Positions 11,536-23,586 of a stretch of 64,000 bases of DNA are shown here, in pieces. Numbering within the stretch: the stretch's first letter is position 1; each line of letters starts with the position of its first letter. The position numbers and the translations under genes are program-made. The notes beneath the pieces were generated by a model. The model did not search any database and was not told the origin of the DNA. It worked only from the letters and a program-made list of their open reading frames with translations. Source of the stretch: Calendula officinalis (taxonomy: Eukaryota > Streptophyta > Magnoliopsida > Asterales > Asteraceae); NCBI GenBank assembly GCA_963853835.1, contig OY970824.1:2051001-2115000 (forward strand), read 5' to 3'.

Positions 11536-11662
11536 TTTCTTTCTTTTTTTTGAACGACAAATCATAATTTACTCCTAAATCCACCTATGACCACTATAAA
11601 ACTTGAACCTTCAACCTCAAGATTGGGGGTAATCACCTTTACCGCTAGACCAATGACCCTTT
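11536..11662 (-). mobile_element. tRNA-derived SINE
   Basis: On the minus strand the element begins near GGGTCATTGGTCTAGCGG (A-box-like) and has a B-box-like GGTTCAAGTTT about 35-40 bases later. It ends in a short A-rich tail. It is bounded by a 13-bp direct repeat TTGACATGTATAA (11523-11535 and 11663-11675). Internal RNA polymerase III boxes, an A-rich 3' end and a long target-site repeat define a SINE moved by LINE machinery. It lies upstream of the metallothionein gene, in the same orientation. Confidence 0.82.
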
Positions 11663-11675
11663 TTGACATGTATAA

Positions 11676-12306
11676 ATTACCTTAATATAGCTAGGTAACG
11701 ACTTTTGCTTATGTCAGTTGTCACCTTAAACCATTATCATTAGTTACCTTTATTGAATTTCCGACTTTGATTTCTGTATTAAAATTTTCTAATGGCAAAA
11801 GTAGTTGTTTGATAAGCCTCTTAATAATTCAGTTAAGAGGACATCTCTTAATCAGATAAATTCAGAGTGTTTGTTATAGCTTCTTAATAAAAAATTGAAC
11901 ATGTTCTGCCTCTTAATGAGACTGATGTAAGGGGAAGGCTGAATCATTAAGACATTTACATCATTCATATATTAATCATTCAGATAATATCAAATATCAC
12001 CTAAGATTCAGTAATATCATCACATCCACCAAAGAAACCACATAAAATATCATAAATAGCTAACCAAAAACTAGCCAAACAGAATACAATTGTTCGAACG
12101 TTTGTTAGAAATGACACAAGGAGCAATACTCATTTCTTCGCCATGTCGTTTTTTATTTTGCTTTTAGAGGTCATTCGAGGGCAAAAAAAAGGCATTTTAA
12201 TAGAAAGTTTTTATTTTATTTTAATTTTATTAGTAAGTTAGCTTTTGTTTATGTATTTTGTTTTATTATAGTTAACCTTTATTTCCAAACTATTTCGAAT
12301 GCTCAG
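11676..12306. other. Intergenic up to the retrotransposon insertion site
   Basis: AT-rich and without genes. At 11805-11940 a stretch repeats 'CTTAATNNTTCAG'-like words ('cctcttaataattcagttaagagg'), as in hAT-type MITEs of other plants, but no second end or target repeat was found. The last five bases, CTCAG (12302-12306), are the target-site duplication of the LTR element. Confidence 0.45.
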
Positions 12307-12939
12307 TGTTGGATCTCAACTCGTCGTGGACGGAACGTCTCCTCGTTAGTGCGTCGGAACTTGAAACAAGCAGAAACTCTAGTCAGAGGCCTTTTGGGGA
12401 TCGTTCCCAAAAGACACTCCGATGCCTAAGTAAGTATCGATATGACGGTAGTGATTGACAAGGGGTTAGTGATTGAAGAGTAAGGGACTCGACGCCGGGG
12501 GAGAGTATTGAATGTCTACAGTAATTAATGCGAGGTGTAGTAAATGTGATGAGGATTGCGTACCTGTTTTGATTGCTAAGTCCCTCATTTATAGCTAGTT
12601 AAATGGGCGGGAAAAGCAATGAAGGAGATGAGCGGGATAATTGGTTGCATGGTTTTATCCGCCCCATCTGAATAGTCCGTCGGTTAATAACGGAGAATCG
12701 AACCTTTGGTCCGATAGGCAAAGTATTGGCCTCTTGTCAAGACGTTTCCTTCGCGCCGCCCTTAATTAATGCTCATGTGGTTCCACGCCGGTTATCCTTT
12801 TAATCCGGACACGCTACCATATTCCTTGGGAATAGGCTGCAATGATCTAAGTTTGTCGTCTTCTGGCTTCCTGTACATGCACCTTCTGTCTGTTCCTTCC
12901 TGTGCATGCTCGTTTCGTTGAACGTAGTATAGTTCATCA
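12307..12939 (-). repeat. 3' LTR of the gypsy element
   Basis: 633 bp with TG...CA ends, identical to the right LTR except at four transitions. A TATA-like sequence (minus strand CTATAAATGAGG) lies near 12585-12595. Read on the plus strand, this LTR lies directly upstream of the antisense gene and could supply its transcription. Confidence 0.95.
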
Positions 12940-12950
12940 AGTCCCCTTAG
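12940..12950 (-). other. Polypurine tract
   Basis: Minus-strand CTAAGGGGACT directly abuts the 3' LTR. It is the expected place for the plus-strand primer, though short. Confidence 0.6.
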
Positions 12951-13258
12951 TTAAGATTGACTTCTCCGTTAGCAAGTTATTCTTAACTGCTTAGCTTTTC
13001 GTTCCTATCATATACATTTATATTTAAAAAAGAAAATATTACCGTTAGGCCATCATGTTACCGTTATCTTTCGACCAAGTTTTTTGACCGTTATACGTCA
13101 TTTCAACGTATCTTGCCTCTTAAACTTCATTCCCCTACATATTCTCCTCAACCCGACGTTCTAAAAAGACACTTGATTTTCTCTTCGCATCGTTTCTTTC
13201 TTCTAAATTCCTGATTTTCTCCCCACTTTTCCCCTATCTTTTTTTATCGGTAATCATC

Positions 13259-14374
13259 ATGAGAAAAGATAAATCATCCAAAGATAAGACAGAGAAAATC
13301 CCAAAAGAGATGAAAACCGCTCAAAACATACACTCAACCTTTTCCGCCGCCGATCTTCATCGAATTACCACCGAATATTACATCGATCAGCGCTACAAGC
13401 TTCTTTTACCGCAAGAAAATGATACCATACGCTCCGCTCCCGCTGGTTATGAGCCGGTTTACTTTCAGTTCTTGCTTGGGGGATTACGATTTCCCGTTGA
13501 CCCCTTCATTCTTGCTGTCCTGCAAAACCTTGGTCTGCACATTGCACAGCTTGCTCCGAACTCCCTCCGTAAGGTGATCGGCTTTATTATGCTTTGCCGA
13601 TCGCTTGGGATTCCTCTTTCTATTCCACTGTTCCGCTTTTTTTACACTGTCACCGGTCGCGGTGATTGGGCCGTGTTTGCTCACCGCCCGGGTCAACATG
13701 ATTGCATTACTGGCTTCGCGATTCGATTCATGGGTGGAAGTACAACTTTTTTTACATCGATCGTGCCGCCTTTAACAACATCGAACTTCCCTGGGGAAAA
13801 GCTTCAGGAAGGGGAGCCGACCCTGTACCTGAACTTTCTGCAGAAGAGCGTACTTATGCGGATAAGATTTCTACCTTAACCGTTGAGTGGGAGGATCCGG
13901 ATGAGGCCTTCCTAGGCATGGCTGATCTTAGCCCGTACTACTTTCATCGCGACGTGAGGGCTACGTGGAAAATTAATGACCGAAACGTTCCGCTACTGGA
14001 GCGTTTGCAGATGAAAAAGGGGAACCCTCCTGAAGGTAACGTGGTTGTGGAAGAAGTTGATCGTGTGCCGTTTCTTCCACCGACGGAAGAAGACCAAAGT
14101 TCTGAGGCCACGGTTGATCTTTCCCGAACCGAAGATATCCCGGTGTCTGGTCCTGAGTTTGGTTTGGAAGATACGATGATCCCTGACTCGCAGGTCGAAC
14201 ATCGTAGAACCCCAAAGACCCGATATGTTCGTAATATTTCCGCCACCGAACGAGGGGGAGGGAGCAAAGTACGTAAAACTCGCGAGGAAAGTGAAAGCTA
14301 CCTATCTAGGCGGCGCCGCATTGATCTTGAAGGTATTTGCCTCCTTTACCTTATTCTTTCCGTTTCCTTTTTTT

Positions 14375-14463
<89 letters not shown>

Positions 14464-15875
14464 ATTATATATATATTTTTTTTAAAAGACGAAGCGTTAC
14501 TAAAAAATATATTTCTTCCTCTTTTTTGCAGCCGGTTTATCCGAATGTATAATTGTTTCCGATGTTACTGCGACCCTTTCCCCTGTTGTGGATCCTACAC
14601 CCGTTGTTTCTTTCAAATCCCCCACGTTTGTTCCGCTCCCTCTTGTGTCGACCAGCACTTCTGTTCCTGCACCTCGTTCCGGAGCCTCGATGTTCAGAAG
14701 GCTTCCTGCGACTGCGTCTAGCAGTTCCGCTATTGCTATGTTCGAGAGTCAACTGTTCAGCTCCGGAGCTGCTACATCCTCTATGGTCGGGGAACCTCGT
14801 TCACCCCAATCAGCACGAAGTCACTCATCACTCCCTCCTTTTCCTTCCACGGGTATGTAATTTATACTAAACACCTATATTTATTTTGCTTACTTTTTTC
14901 TTCCTCTCTGTAGGTGAAACAACACGCACCGTTGGGCCATTCATTAGTGTCACCGCCCCTGAAGCGCCAAAACGAAGTGCTCCCTTTGGTCGATTGGATC
15001 CTCCCCGAATCCGTACTCCTGCTATCCTTTCTGCTCCCCGGGAAGCTTCCTTTCCTTTGAACTTCGAGGGTGTCTCCGACACTGATTTGTTCTCTCGGAC
15101 AAAATCCGGACTCCTAGGCTCTGTTGAGCTCTTATCCGAGCTCCAGTCTCGGAACACCCGTCGCGAACAAGATTTTGCGAAGCAAGGATTTGAATTTGAA
15201 CGCATCTCGTCGTTAATGAAGTCTCTTCAAAGCTTGTATGATGAAGAAGTGAAAAAGAGAGAACAACTTTTAAAGGATCGAGAGGAGAGCAAAAAAGCTC
15301 TCGAAGATTCGCGGATACAATTGTCTGGGTTAGAGAAACAGCAGGATGCTTCATCTGCCAGAATCGCCGAACTGGAATCTGCCTTGATGGAGAAGGATAT
15401 TTGTTTGAAAGAGGTGGAGCAGCAATGCTCAGACCTGCGTGCTGAGAATGAATCACTTAAGTTGGAGACTGAGATGCAGGATGGCATGCTATCTTCCAAG
15501 CGTGATGACATAGCTTGGCTGCTCCGGAAGGGTATTCCCGGAACTATTGAGGTGTTTCTTAATTCCAGCGAGTTTGTTCAGAAGAATTCTTCTCTTCAAA
15601 GGGAGAGCGTCCGTTACGGCCAATATCAAGGGTGTCTGGATATGCAAAGAGCGTACCCTGACTTGTTGAAAGATGCTCGCCTTGTCCATGATTATCCCGA
15701 AAGTCAGGCTGCCGTTGTTAGCAAATTTGGCGACTTGGTTTCACCCCACTATTCCCTTATTGACGAGCTTGAAAGTGGAGTTGTGAGCCTGACCGATCTA
15801 AAGAATCTTGTAACAAAACCGTCTTCCGGACCGGAAGGGGTGGGTGAAAGTTCCACCCGTCAGGATGAACCTTGA
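13259..15875 (+). CDS. Antisense extra gene of the retrotransposon: gypsy-type 'transposase' domain plus coiled coil, three exons, one frameshift
   Basis: Runs opposite to gag-pol between pol and the 3' LTR. Exon 1 (13259-14332) has a basic start and a domain with 'DLHRITTEYYID', 'GFIMLCRSLGIPLS' and 'RDSIHGWKYNFFYIDR', resembling the plant putative gypsy-type transposase domain (Transposase_28). Exon 2 (14532-14852) is Ser/Pro-rich. Exon 3 (14914-15875) has a long coiled coil (about 15230-15480) and a C-terminal helical part. The introns 14333-14531 and 14853-14913 have GT-AG borders and both fall in phase 1, so the frames join exactly. One frameshift lies near 13690-13720, just before 'DSIHGW': the first frame runs to a stop at 13879 while the domain continues in the other. 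The first intron holds a long (AT)n run. The function is unknown; nuclear or structural roles are guesses. Confidence 0.8.
14378..14460. repeat. (AT)n microsatellite in intron 1 of the antisense gene
   Basis: About 40 AT units follow a T-rich run, with an interrupted tail to about 14475. It lies wholly between donor GTATTTG and acceptor TTTTTGCAG, so length changes would not affect the protein. It also produces the spurious 'YIYIYI' reading frames seen here. Confidence 0.95.
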
Positions 15876-16314
15876 GCCAAGAAGCTACCCGCTTTTCTTT
15901 TGTTTGTGATCGTCTTTGTTGTTCCTTTGTATTTTGTTAGTAGTTTTTTTTTTGTGTTGCAATGTATATACGTGTTTATTTTGTTTCGTTTATATGCTTT
16001 ATTGTCTTTTAGCGAGGCGTCCCCCACTTAGACTTGTAAGCGTTTTATTCGTTCGTATTTCGATCGTCCGGCATCCGTCCGGCTACAGGAGCGAGGTTTC
16101 CTTCAGGAATGCCTCCTCCTGCTCATAGCTATGAGTTATTGCATTGTTATTTACTTAATTAAAGATAAATATGCATTACACGAAACAGTTGGTACAACAA
16201 CGTTTAAACGAGAAGACTTTTCGCAAGGCTTTGCTACCACTTAATACATTTCGACTGCGCCTAGTGGTCCTTTTATCAGGACGTTACTTCTTGAAAAATA
16301 AAGAACAAAACATC
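15876..16314. other. Gap between the converging 3' ends of the antisense gene and pol
   Basis: T-rich after the antisense stop at 15875. It holds no frame and probably carries the poly(A) signals of both transcripts; none was identified with confidence. Confidence 0.4.
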
Positions 16315-19300
16315 TTAAAAGTGGAACTTTCGTAAATTCCTCATATTCCATGTTCGTGTAACTGTTGCACCTTCCATCGTCTCCAAGATGTATGAACCGT
16401 TCCTGCGCGCTTCCTTCACCCTATATGGGCCTTCCCAATTTGGGCTTAACTTTCCTGGCTTATAGTACAAACTTGCTTCATTCTTCCGCAATACCAGATC
16501 GCCCACTTTTCAAGCTACCCCTTTGGTCTTCTTGTTATAATATGCTTCCGTGAGTAGTTTATACGCCGCTTGTCGGGTTGCTGCATCCTCTCTTCTTTCC
16601 TGCACCAAATCAAGATTGTATCTCAACGCTTCTTCGTTTCCTCCCAATTGGAAATTGGCCACTCTAAGGGATGGTATTAGCACCTCTATCGGTATTACCG
16701 CTTCCGTTCCGTAGACCAAGCAGAACGGGGTATCCTTCGTGGAACTTCTTTCTGTGGTACGGTAAGCCCACAAAACACTCTGTAATTCATCAACCCATGC
16801 TCCTCCGGACCTATCCAGACGCTTTTTCATTCCCTTCACAATGGTTCGATTGGTGACTTCCGTCTGCCCATTTGCCTGGGGATGAGCTACGGAAGTAAAA
16901 TTTTGGCGAATACTTGATCGCTCACACCAAGCCCGGAAAGGATTGTTGGCAAACTGCTTCCCGTTATCACTGATAATCGTCCTGGGGAGACCGAAACGAC
17001 AAACGATTTGCTTCCATACGAACTTTATGATGTTTGCTCCTGATATGCATGCTAATGCTTCGGCCTCCACCCACTTTGTGAAGTAGTCTACTGCTACTAC
17101 CAGGAATTTCAAATTTCCCGGAGCCCTTGGGAAAGGACCTACAATATCGATTCCCCACTGGCAAAACGGCCACGGGCTATGGATGCTTGTAAGGTTTACG
17201 GGAGGTGTTGCCGGGACGTTTGAATACGCTTGACAATTTGGGCATTTTCTAACGTATTCCTCCATGTCTTTGGACATCTTAGGCCAGAAATATCCAGTTC
17301 GGAGCAATTTTTGGGTTAGAACCCGTGGCCCCGAATGTGAGCCGCATACCCCTTCATGCATTTCCTTCATTGCCTCCTTCGCTTCTTGTTGACTGAGGCA
17401 TTTTAGCCATGGTGTGGAGAAGCCTTTGCGGTATAACCTTCCCTCCCGGATCGTGTACATGCTGGCATTCATCCTTACCTTTCGTGCTACTTCCGCTGCC
17501 TGAGGGAGCGTTCCGTCCTCCAAATATTGCCTTATTGGCGGCATCCAACATTCAGTATCACTCTCTGTTTCGGACACTTCTTCCCCTCCCTCTATGCTTC
17601 TTTTGGGCAAGATTTCGACCAGGACTTCCTTTGTCAGGTATTGGTATAACATAGATGCCATTTTGCTTAAGGCATCGGCCTCTTTATTCTTACTTCGAGG
17701 TACTTGACTGATTTTGAACTTTTCGAATTTAGATATTGCCCCTTTAGCCTTTTCTAAATACCTCTTCATGTGCATTTCCTTGGCTTCGTATGTTCCATTT
17801 ACTTGATTGACGATCAACATGGAATCTGCGAATGCCTCTATGTTTTTTATTTCCATAGATTTTGCAAGGCCGAGACCCGCCAGCAACGCTTCGTACTCCG
17901 ACTCGTTGTTTGAACATTTAAAGTCAAAACGTAAAGCATACATTATTTTTTCTTCGTTCGGTCCTGTGATCACGACCCCTGCACCGCAGCCATCAACACT
18001 TGCTGCACCGTCCGTATGTAGCTTCCACCATTTTTCACCGGAAGGACTTTCCTCCGTACTCAGCACTACCGCTTCTTCCGGCATTTCGACCAAAAAATCC
18101 GCTAGTGCTTGACCTTTAATGATTGTCCTAGGCTTAAAAGCTATATCGTATTCGCCCAACTCTATCGCCCATTTCGTCATCCTTCCTGATCGTTCCGGCC
18201 GGAGGAGGATATTCTTAACAGGCTGATTCGTTAGTACCGTAATGGGATGGGCTTGGAAATATCTTTTCAACCGCCTTACGGAGTACACTAGTGCAAGAAT
18301 AAGTTTCTCTATCATGGCGTAATTGAGCTCCGGTCCCTGGAGGGCTCTGCTAAGGAAGTAAACAGGGATCTGTTTCCCTTCCCTCTCCGCGATGAGAACC
18401 GAGCTGATTGCCTCGTTGTTGGTGGATAAATACATGACGAGGGGTTCCTTTTCAACCGGGCTTGCCATGGTTGGGAGGCTTCTGAGGTGTTGCTTTAGTT
18501 TTACGAAAGCTTCTTCGGCTTCCGGGCTCCATTCGACGTTTCCTTTTTTGGTGCACCCGTGCAGAGCCTTAAAGAAAGGTATTGATTTTTCTGCGGACTT
18601 AGCCAAGAAACGTCCCAAAGCCGCAAGCTTTCCGTTCAGACTTTGGACATCCTTCATCGTTCGCGGAGTATTCATCCGGATCAACCCTTCCACCTTATCC
18701 GGATTGGCCCGTATCCCCTTCGAGGTGACCAGGTGCCCCAAGAACCTCCCCTGACTCATTCCGAACGAGCATTTTTTGGGATTTAGTTTCATGTTGATCT
18801 TCAGGAGTTGCAACAAGGTTTCCTCTACGTCCTTGATCAGATTTTCGTCTTCCTTGCTTTTGATGACCATGTCATCGACGTATACCTCCAGGTTCCGTCC
18901 CAGTTGCCCCTCAAATGCCTTATCTACCAATCGCTGATAGGTGGCTCCGGCATTCCGGAGCCCAAACGGCATTTTGGTATAACAAAACGTTCCCTTGGCG
19001 GTGTGAAACGCCGTTTTCTCTTCGTCTTCTCGGGCCATTTGTACTTGATGATATCCCTTGTATGCATCCAAGAACGACTTCCACTTATATCCTCCTAAAG
19101 ATTCAATCTCCTGCTCTATTTCTGGGAGAGGGTAGCTATCTTTTGGGCATGCTTTATTCAGGTCTTTGAAGTCTACGCACATCCGCATGGACCCGTCCCC
19201 TTTTTTGACTAACACCGGGTTAGCTATCCACTCCGGATACTGAGCACTCCAAAGCACCCCCACCGATACCAACTCACTAACCTCTTTATTGATCACTTCG

Positions 19301-21489
19301 TTCCGTTCAACGGCCATCCCACGCTTAGACTGCTTTACCGGTGCGAACTCTGGGTTGACGTTGAGGTGGTGTTCTGCCGTTGTCCGGAGGACGCCAGTCA
19401 TGTCTTTCGGCTCCCAAGCGAATGCCCGCTCGTACTTCCTTAACAGATTTCCCAACTTTTCCTGTAAATCGGAAGGTAAGTCTCCACCGATCTTTACTTT
19501 AGTATCTGGGTATTTCGGGTTGACCACCAGTTGTATTTCATTTTGTTCCGTCCAACTATCTTGGTGCGTCACACTGTTACATTCTAACGGAGGCATAGGC
19601 ATGCTTCGAACCGTGATGACCCCTTTTTCCGAGGGAAATTTGAGTAAACCGTGAATGGTCGACGGAATAGCCTGGAACTGCCAAAGGCCGGTCCTCCCCA
19701 GAATAGCGTTATATCGGGAGGGAGCCTCTATTACAATGAATTCGGCCAGAACCGTCTTGCTGCGGCTACCTTCCCAGTCAGTCAACGTAAGGGGTAGGTG
19801 TATCTTTCCTCTGGGCCACACTGACTGTCCTGCGAAACCCACTACCGTTCCGTTGGCTGGTTTGAGCAACGATTTGATATCGACAGCGAACTTATCAAAG
19901 CAGTGGCCATACATAATGTTGGCAGAGCTTCCGGAGTCTACATAGATCCGACGAACCATTGCCTTGGCTATTACTCCAAAGATGACCAACGGTTCTGTTC
20001 CCACATACCCTTCAGGGACAGGCTCCCCTCTACCGAACTCCACCGCTCCTCCTTTCCTTTTTCCCCGACATGGGTTCGACATTTCTTCTTCTAACACAAA
20101 TATTTCGGTATTATATACCGCACCCTCTTTCTTGGCCGGGGGTTCAGCTACGACCACCTCCGACCTTCCTTTGACTTGCCCGCTCTTCTCCCTCTTATAA
20201 CTTTCACATGAAGCTGTTGCGTGACCCATGATCCTATGAAACTCACAATATGCGTTCGGGTCCCTAGGGTACCGTTTTCTTGTAATCCTTCCTTCAGTAG
20301 GCCTATGAGTATCGGAAGCCGTATATGCTTCCTGCTTGGGGGAGCCATATCGTTCGTGAGAGAACCTTCCTTCTTGAGGACGCCCTCGATACACGGATTT
20401 TGCGGCGTACCCTGGCCGGAAACCGCCTTTGGCTTTCACACCAACCTTAAACGATCCGGAACTCCCTGCTCCTTTCTTTTCTTGTGCTTCGAAACGCAGC
20501 TTCTCCGCACTTTCCTCTTCTTGATTAAGAACTTTGTTTAACGCGTTAATCATGTCGTCCGCTTTCACAAAGTCTCTTTTCGACAACTCTCTGAACAACT
20601 CTCCTTCCCGGAGCCCGTAAGTGAAGGCTGCTATTATGAGCGAGTCTTCCCGTACGGGCATCTTCCGACTTTGTTCATTGAATCTTTTGAAATACGACTT
20701 ATTAGATTCCCCTTCCCGTTGCCGGCACGCCATTATTGGCTGGGACTTCTGTTGGTACTTCTTTTGTTGTATAAAGCTGTGACTGAACTGTGCGACAAGC
20801 TCTTCGAAGCTAGCTATGCTTCTCTGGGGCAGACTGGACAACCAATATCTTGCCGAGCCTTCCAACGTTCCTGCGAAATAGAGACACCACAACTTCTGGT
20901 CCATCGGTATCATTTTGACGGCCCACCGGAAGCTAGCGACGTGGTCATCAGGGTCTCCGGTTCCATCGTAAGACTTGACCCTCGGCCCTTTGAGTCCCGG
21001 GGGAATAGGCATCTCGTTAATGTCGTCAGTGAAGGGTGACCGGAAACTCCGGGACGACAGAGGATGGTACTGAGCAGAACCCTCCGATTTTTCCGGGGTT
21101 CGCTCCCTTCGTCCCTCTAACGTCCGTTCTCTTTGCCTCCCCGGCGTTCGTTCTCTCCGCCTTTCCGGAGTTCGCTCTTTCCGCCTTTCCGGAGTTCGTT
21201 CTTTCCGCCTTTCCAGAGTTCGTTTGTTCCCTTCACGTCCGGACTCCTGGCTTCGAGCCTGAGCCGGAGGAGTTTTTTCCATGTAAACTTCTTCTGCCGA
21301 CTCCTCTTCCTCAGATTCTTCGCTGGAAAAGGTTAGAGTCCTTCCGACTCCGCTTGTTCCTTCCGTCATCCTTTTTCTACTATTCTCCAATTCTCGTAGC
21401 TTTCGGAATTTACAGAAAAGATTGAATTCCCTAACTTCTTCTTCCGTCGGGTCATCCTTCCCGGGCTTCTCAGGAGGAGGACACGTCAT
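16315..21489 (-). CDS. gag-pol polyprotein of the gypsy element, one in-frame TGA near the C-terminus
   Basis: One frame of 1,659 codons (21489-16510), a TGA at 16507-16509, then 63 more codons in the same frame (to 16315). Approximate residues: 85-135, Arg/Glu-rich repeats around 'RERTPE'; 155-330, retrotransposon gag ('YWLSSLPQ'); about 515, aspartic protease DSGSSAN; 740-960, reverse transcriptase with 'FLDAYKGYHQV' and the catalytic YVDD near 870; about 1155-1290, RNase H beginning HTDGAAS; 1380-1420, integrase zinc finger (H-H-C-C); core D at 'GIDIVGPF', D at 'ISDNGKQF', E at 'NGQTEV'. The part after the TGA ('VGDLVLRK...', 'WEGPYRV') is the usual integrase C-terminal fold. All catalytic motifs are present. 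The TGA would remove the C-terminal domain unless read through. Gag and pol share one frame. Confidence 0.93.
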
Positions 21490-21597
21490 GGCATTGACAA
21501 CGACTGATGCGGGTAGAGGGGGGTGGGATCACCTCCTAATAACGTCGGGGGCTGATTTCTTCCTTCCGGAGTTGAATCGAGGGCCATTTTGTTCGTG

Positions 21598-21615
21598 GTC
21601 CCACGGATGGCGCCA
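21598..21615 (-). other. Primer binding site
   Basis: Minus-strand TGGCGCCATCCGTGGGAC begins two bases inside the 5' LTR. The TGGCGCC start is typical of tRNA-primed plant Ty3/gypsy elements; I did not match it to a specific tRNA. Confidence 0.8.
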
Positions 21616-21617
21616 AA

Positions 21618-22250
21618 TGTTGGATCTCAACTCGTCGCGGACGGAACGTCTCCTCGTTAGTGCGTCGGAACCTGAAACAAGCAGAAACTCTAGTCAGAGG
21701 CCTTTTGGGGATCGTTCCCAAAAGACACTCCGATGCCTAAGTAAGTATCGATATGACGGTAGTGATTGACAAGGGGTTAGTGATTGAAGAGTAAGGGACT
21801 CGACGCCGGGGGAGAGTATTGAATGTCTACAGTAATTAATGCGAGGTGTAGTAAATGTGATGAGGATTGCGTACTTGTTTTGATTGCTAAGTCCCTCATT
21901 TATAGCTAGTTAAATGGGCGGGAAAAGCAATGAAGGAGATGAGCGGGATAATTGGTTGCATGGTTTTATCCGCCCCATCTGAATAGTCCGTCGGTTAATA
22001 ACGGAGAATCGAACCTTTGGTCCGATAGGCAAAGTATTGGCCTCTTGTCAAGACGTTTCCTTCGCGCCGCCCTTAATTAATGCTCATGTGGTTCCACGCC
22101 GGTTATCCTTTTAATCCGGACACGCTACCATATTCCTTGGGAATAGGCTGCAATGATCTAAGTTTGTCGTCTTCTGGCTTCCTGTACATGCACCTTCCGT
22201 CTGTTCCTTCCTGTGCATGCTCGTTTCGTTGAACGTAGTATAGTTCATCA
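21618..22250 (-). repeat. 5' LTR of the gypsy element (promoter LTR)
   Basis: 633 bp and starts transcription of gag-pol. A minus-strand TATA box (CTATAAATGAGG) lies at about 21894-21906. It differs from the other LTR at four positions, near 21638, 21667, 21874 and 22198, each C/T on the plus strand. Confidence 0.95.
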
Positions 22251-22255
22251 CTCAG

Positions 22256-23586
22256 GAACCCTCCTAATTTAGGGTTTGGAACCAGACTTGTTTTGATTAT
22301 TAATGCAATACAAGATTACCTAATTGGAGAATTCATTAATCTTTCTTATTTATTCGTTTTCATTTTTGTTTTGTCTTTGTCCGACATTATTATTTGCATA
22401 TCATGTATAGAAACATTAAAAAATAAATATATACTTAACATTAATAATCAAAGTTGTTATTAATTCTAGTCATTAAGGCATGAACCTTGGCTCCATATTG
22501 ACATTTTCATTAGAAATTGACTTTCATTTTTTAAATATTATCATTAACGTTATGTATTAAAATATTGTTGGGACCACTTTTATATAAAACCGAGGAGTAA
22601 AAGTCCGCATGTTGTAACCGGTAACGGATTCTTAAGTAGTACTATATGTTTACGCAATAAAAAATTTAAAAAATAATAATAAAATATATAAAGAGTTAGA
22701 AAGAAGTTGTAGAATAAAATTGATCTAATTGCGAAAACAGATTTAAAAGCATCACGAACATAGGATATGCCATTTATTCCGTATTTGGTAAATTTAGCTC
22801 TTGAAATTTTTTACAAGAAGTTACAACTTTTACATGCATAATGTACACATTAAAAGCATCTGGATATTTACATATTTATGGATATTTACAATTTTAGCTC
22901 TCACACTCATATGCACTAACACATCTCATGTAAACTCATATAGTACTATATGCTCTCACTTTTCATATCTTTCAAGAAAGTGGAAACAATTTCTACACTT
23001 CTAGATAGAGGTATTATTACATTTTATCTCTCACATATTTCTCATTTAAAATTATTAAGTATCGTTTTTGTTACTTGCATAAAGTGGTTTGTTATAGAGC
23101 ATCAATCAAACAAAGGTCAACGGGATTCTCCCACCCATGTTATGCGCATAGCAAAGGAATGGACATAGAAGACTCCCACATTGCTTTCTATAAAGCTTCC
23201 TCCTTCTATTATCCGTTTTTAGCCATTAGATTTATTCTTTTTAAATAGAAAAAATGGACTCAAACTATCAAACATCAATTGTCATTGGTTTTCATTATAT
23301 AATTACGAAATTAGCTATTTTGAAAAACTTAAATACTATTCATAAGGCGGTTATATTGGGAGTGATTACCACAACAATAAATTGCACAACAATATAACCA
23401 ATAATAAACGAAAACTATAAAAAAATAAACGACACATAAAATAGCATGGTTCAGCTACACTAACACTTTTGAATATACCAAATTATTTACAACTATTTTT
23501 AGTAAATATAAATTGTTACAAAATATATTCTTTTAACTCTCATTTATTTCAACATAAAGATTTTTTCCAAATTCTTCTGCTATAAC
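22256..23586. other. Intergenic, AT-rich, no gene seen
   Basis: The right flank of the gypsy element begins CTCAGGAACCCTCC. No exon-like frame or element boundary is visible up to the hAT target repeat GCTATAAC at 23579-23586. Confidence 0.5.

Larger units (their letters stand above)
12307..22250 (-). mobile_element. Nearly complete Ty3/gypsy LTR retrotransposon (Tat-type) with an antisense gene
   Basis: The element is 9,944 bp, bounded by a 5-bp repeat CTCAG (12302-12306 and 22251-22255). Both LTRs are 633 bp and start TG and end CA. gag-pol reads on the minus strand, so the 5' LTR is the right one. The order (LTR, PBS, gag-protease-RT-RNaseH-integrase, extra gene on the opposite strand, PPT, LTR) matches the Tat lineage, in which an antisense extra ORF with a 'gypsy-type transposase' domain is known. 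The LTRs differ at four sites, all transitions (0.63%), so the insertion is young. Two lesions stop it being autonomous as read: one TGA in the integrase C-terminus and one frameshift in the antisense gene. Confidence 0.95.

Noticed and set aside
14379..14485. Reading frames of alternating Tyr-Ile
   Set aside because: Translation of an (AT)n microsatellite that lies in an intron of the antisense gene.
19289..21769. Plus-strand frames of 60-130 residues
   Set aside because: Shadows of the minus-strand gag-pol polyprotein or of the adjoining LTR.
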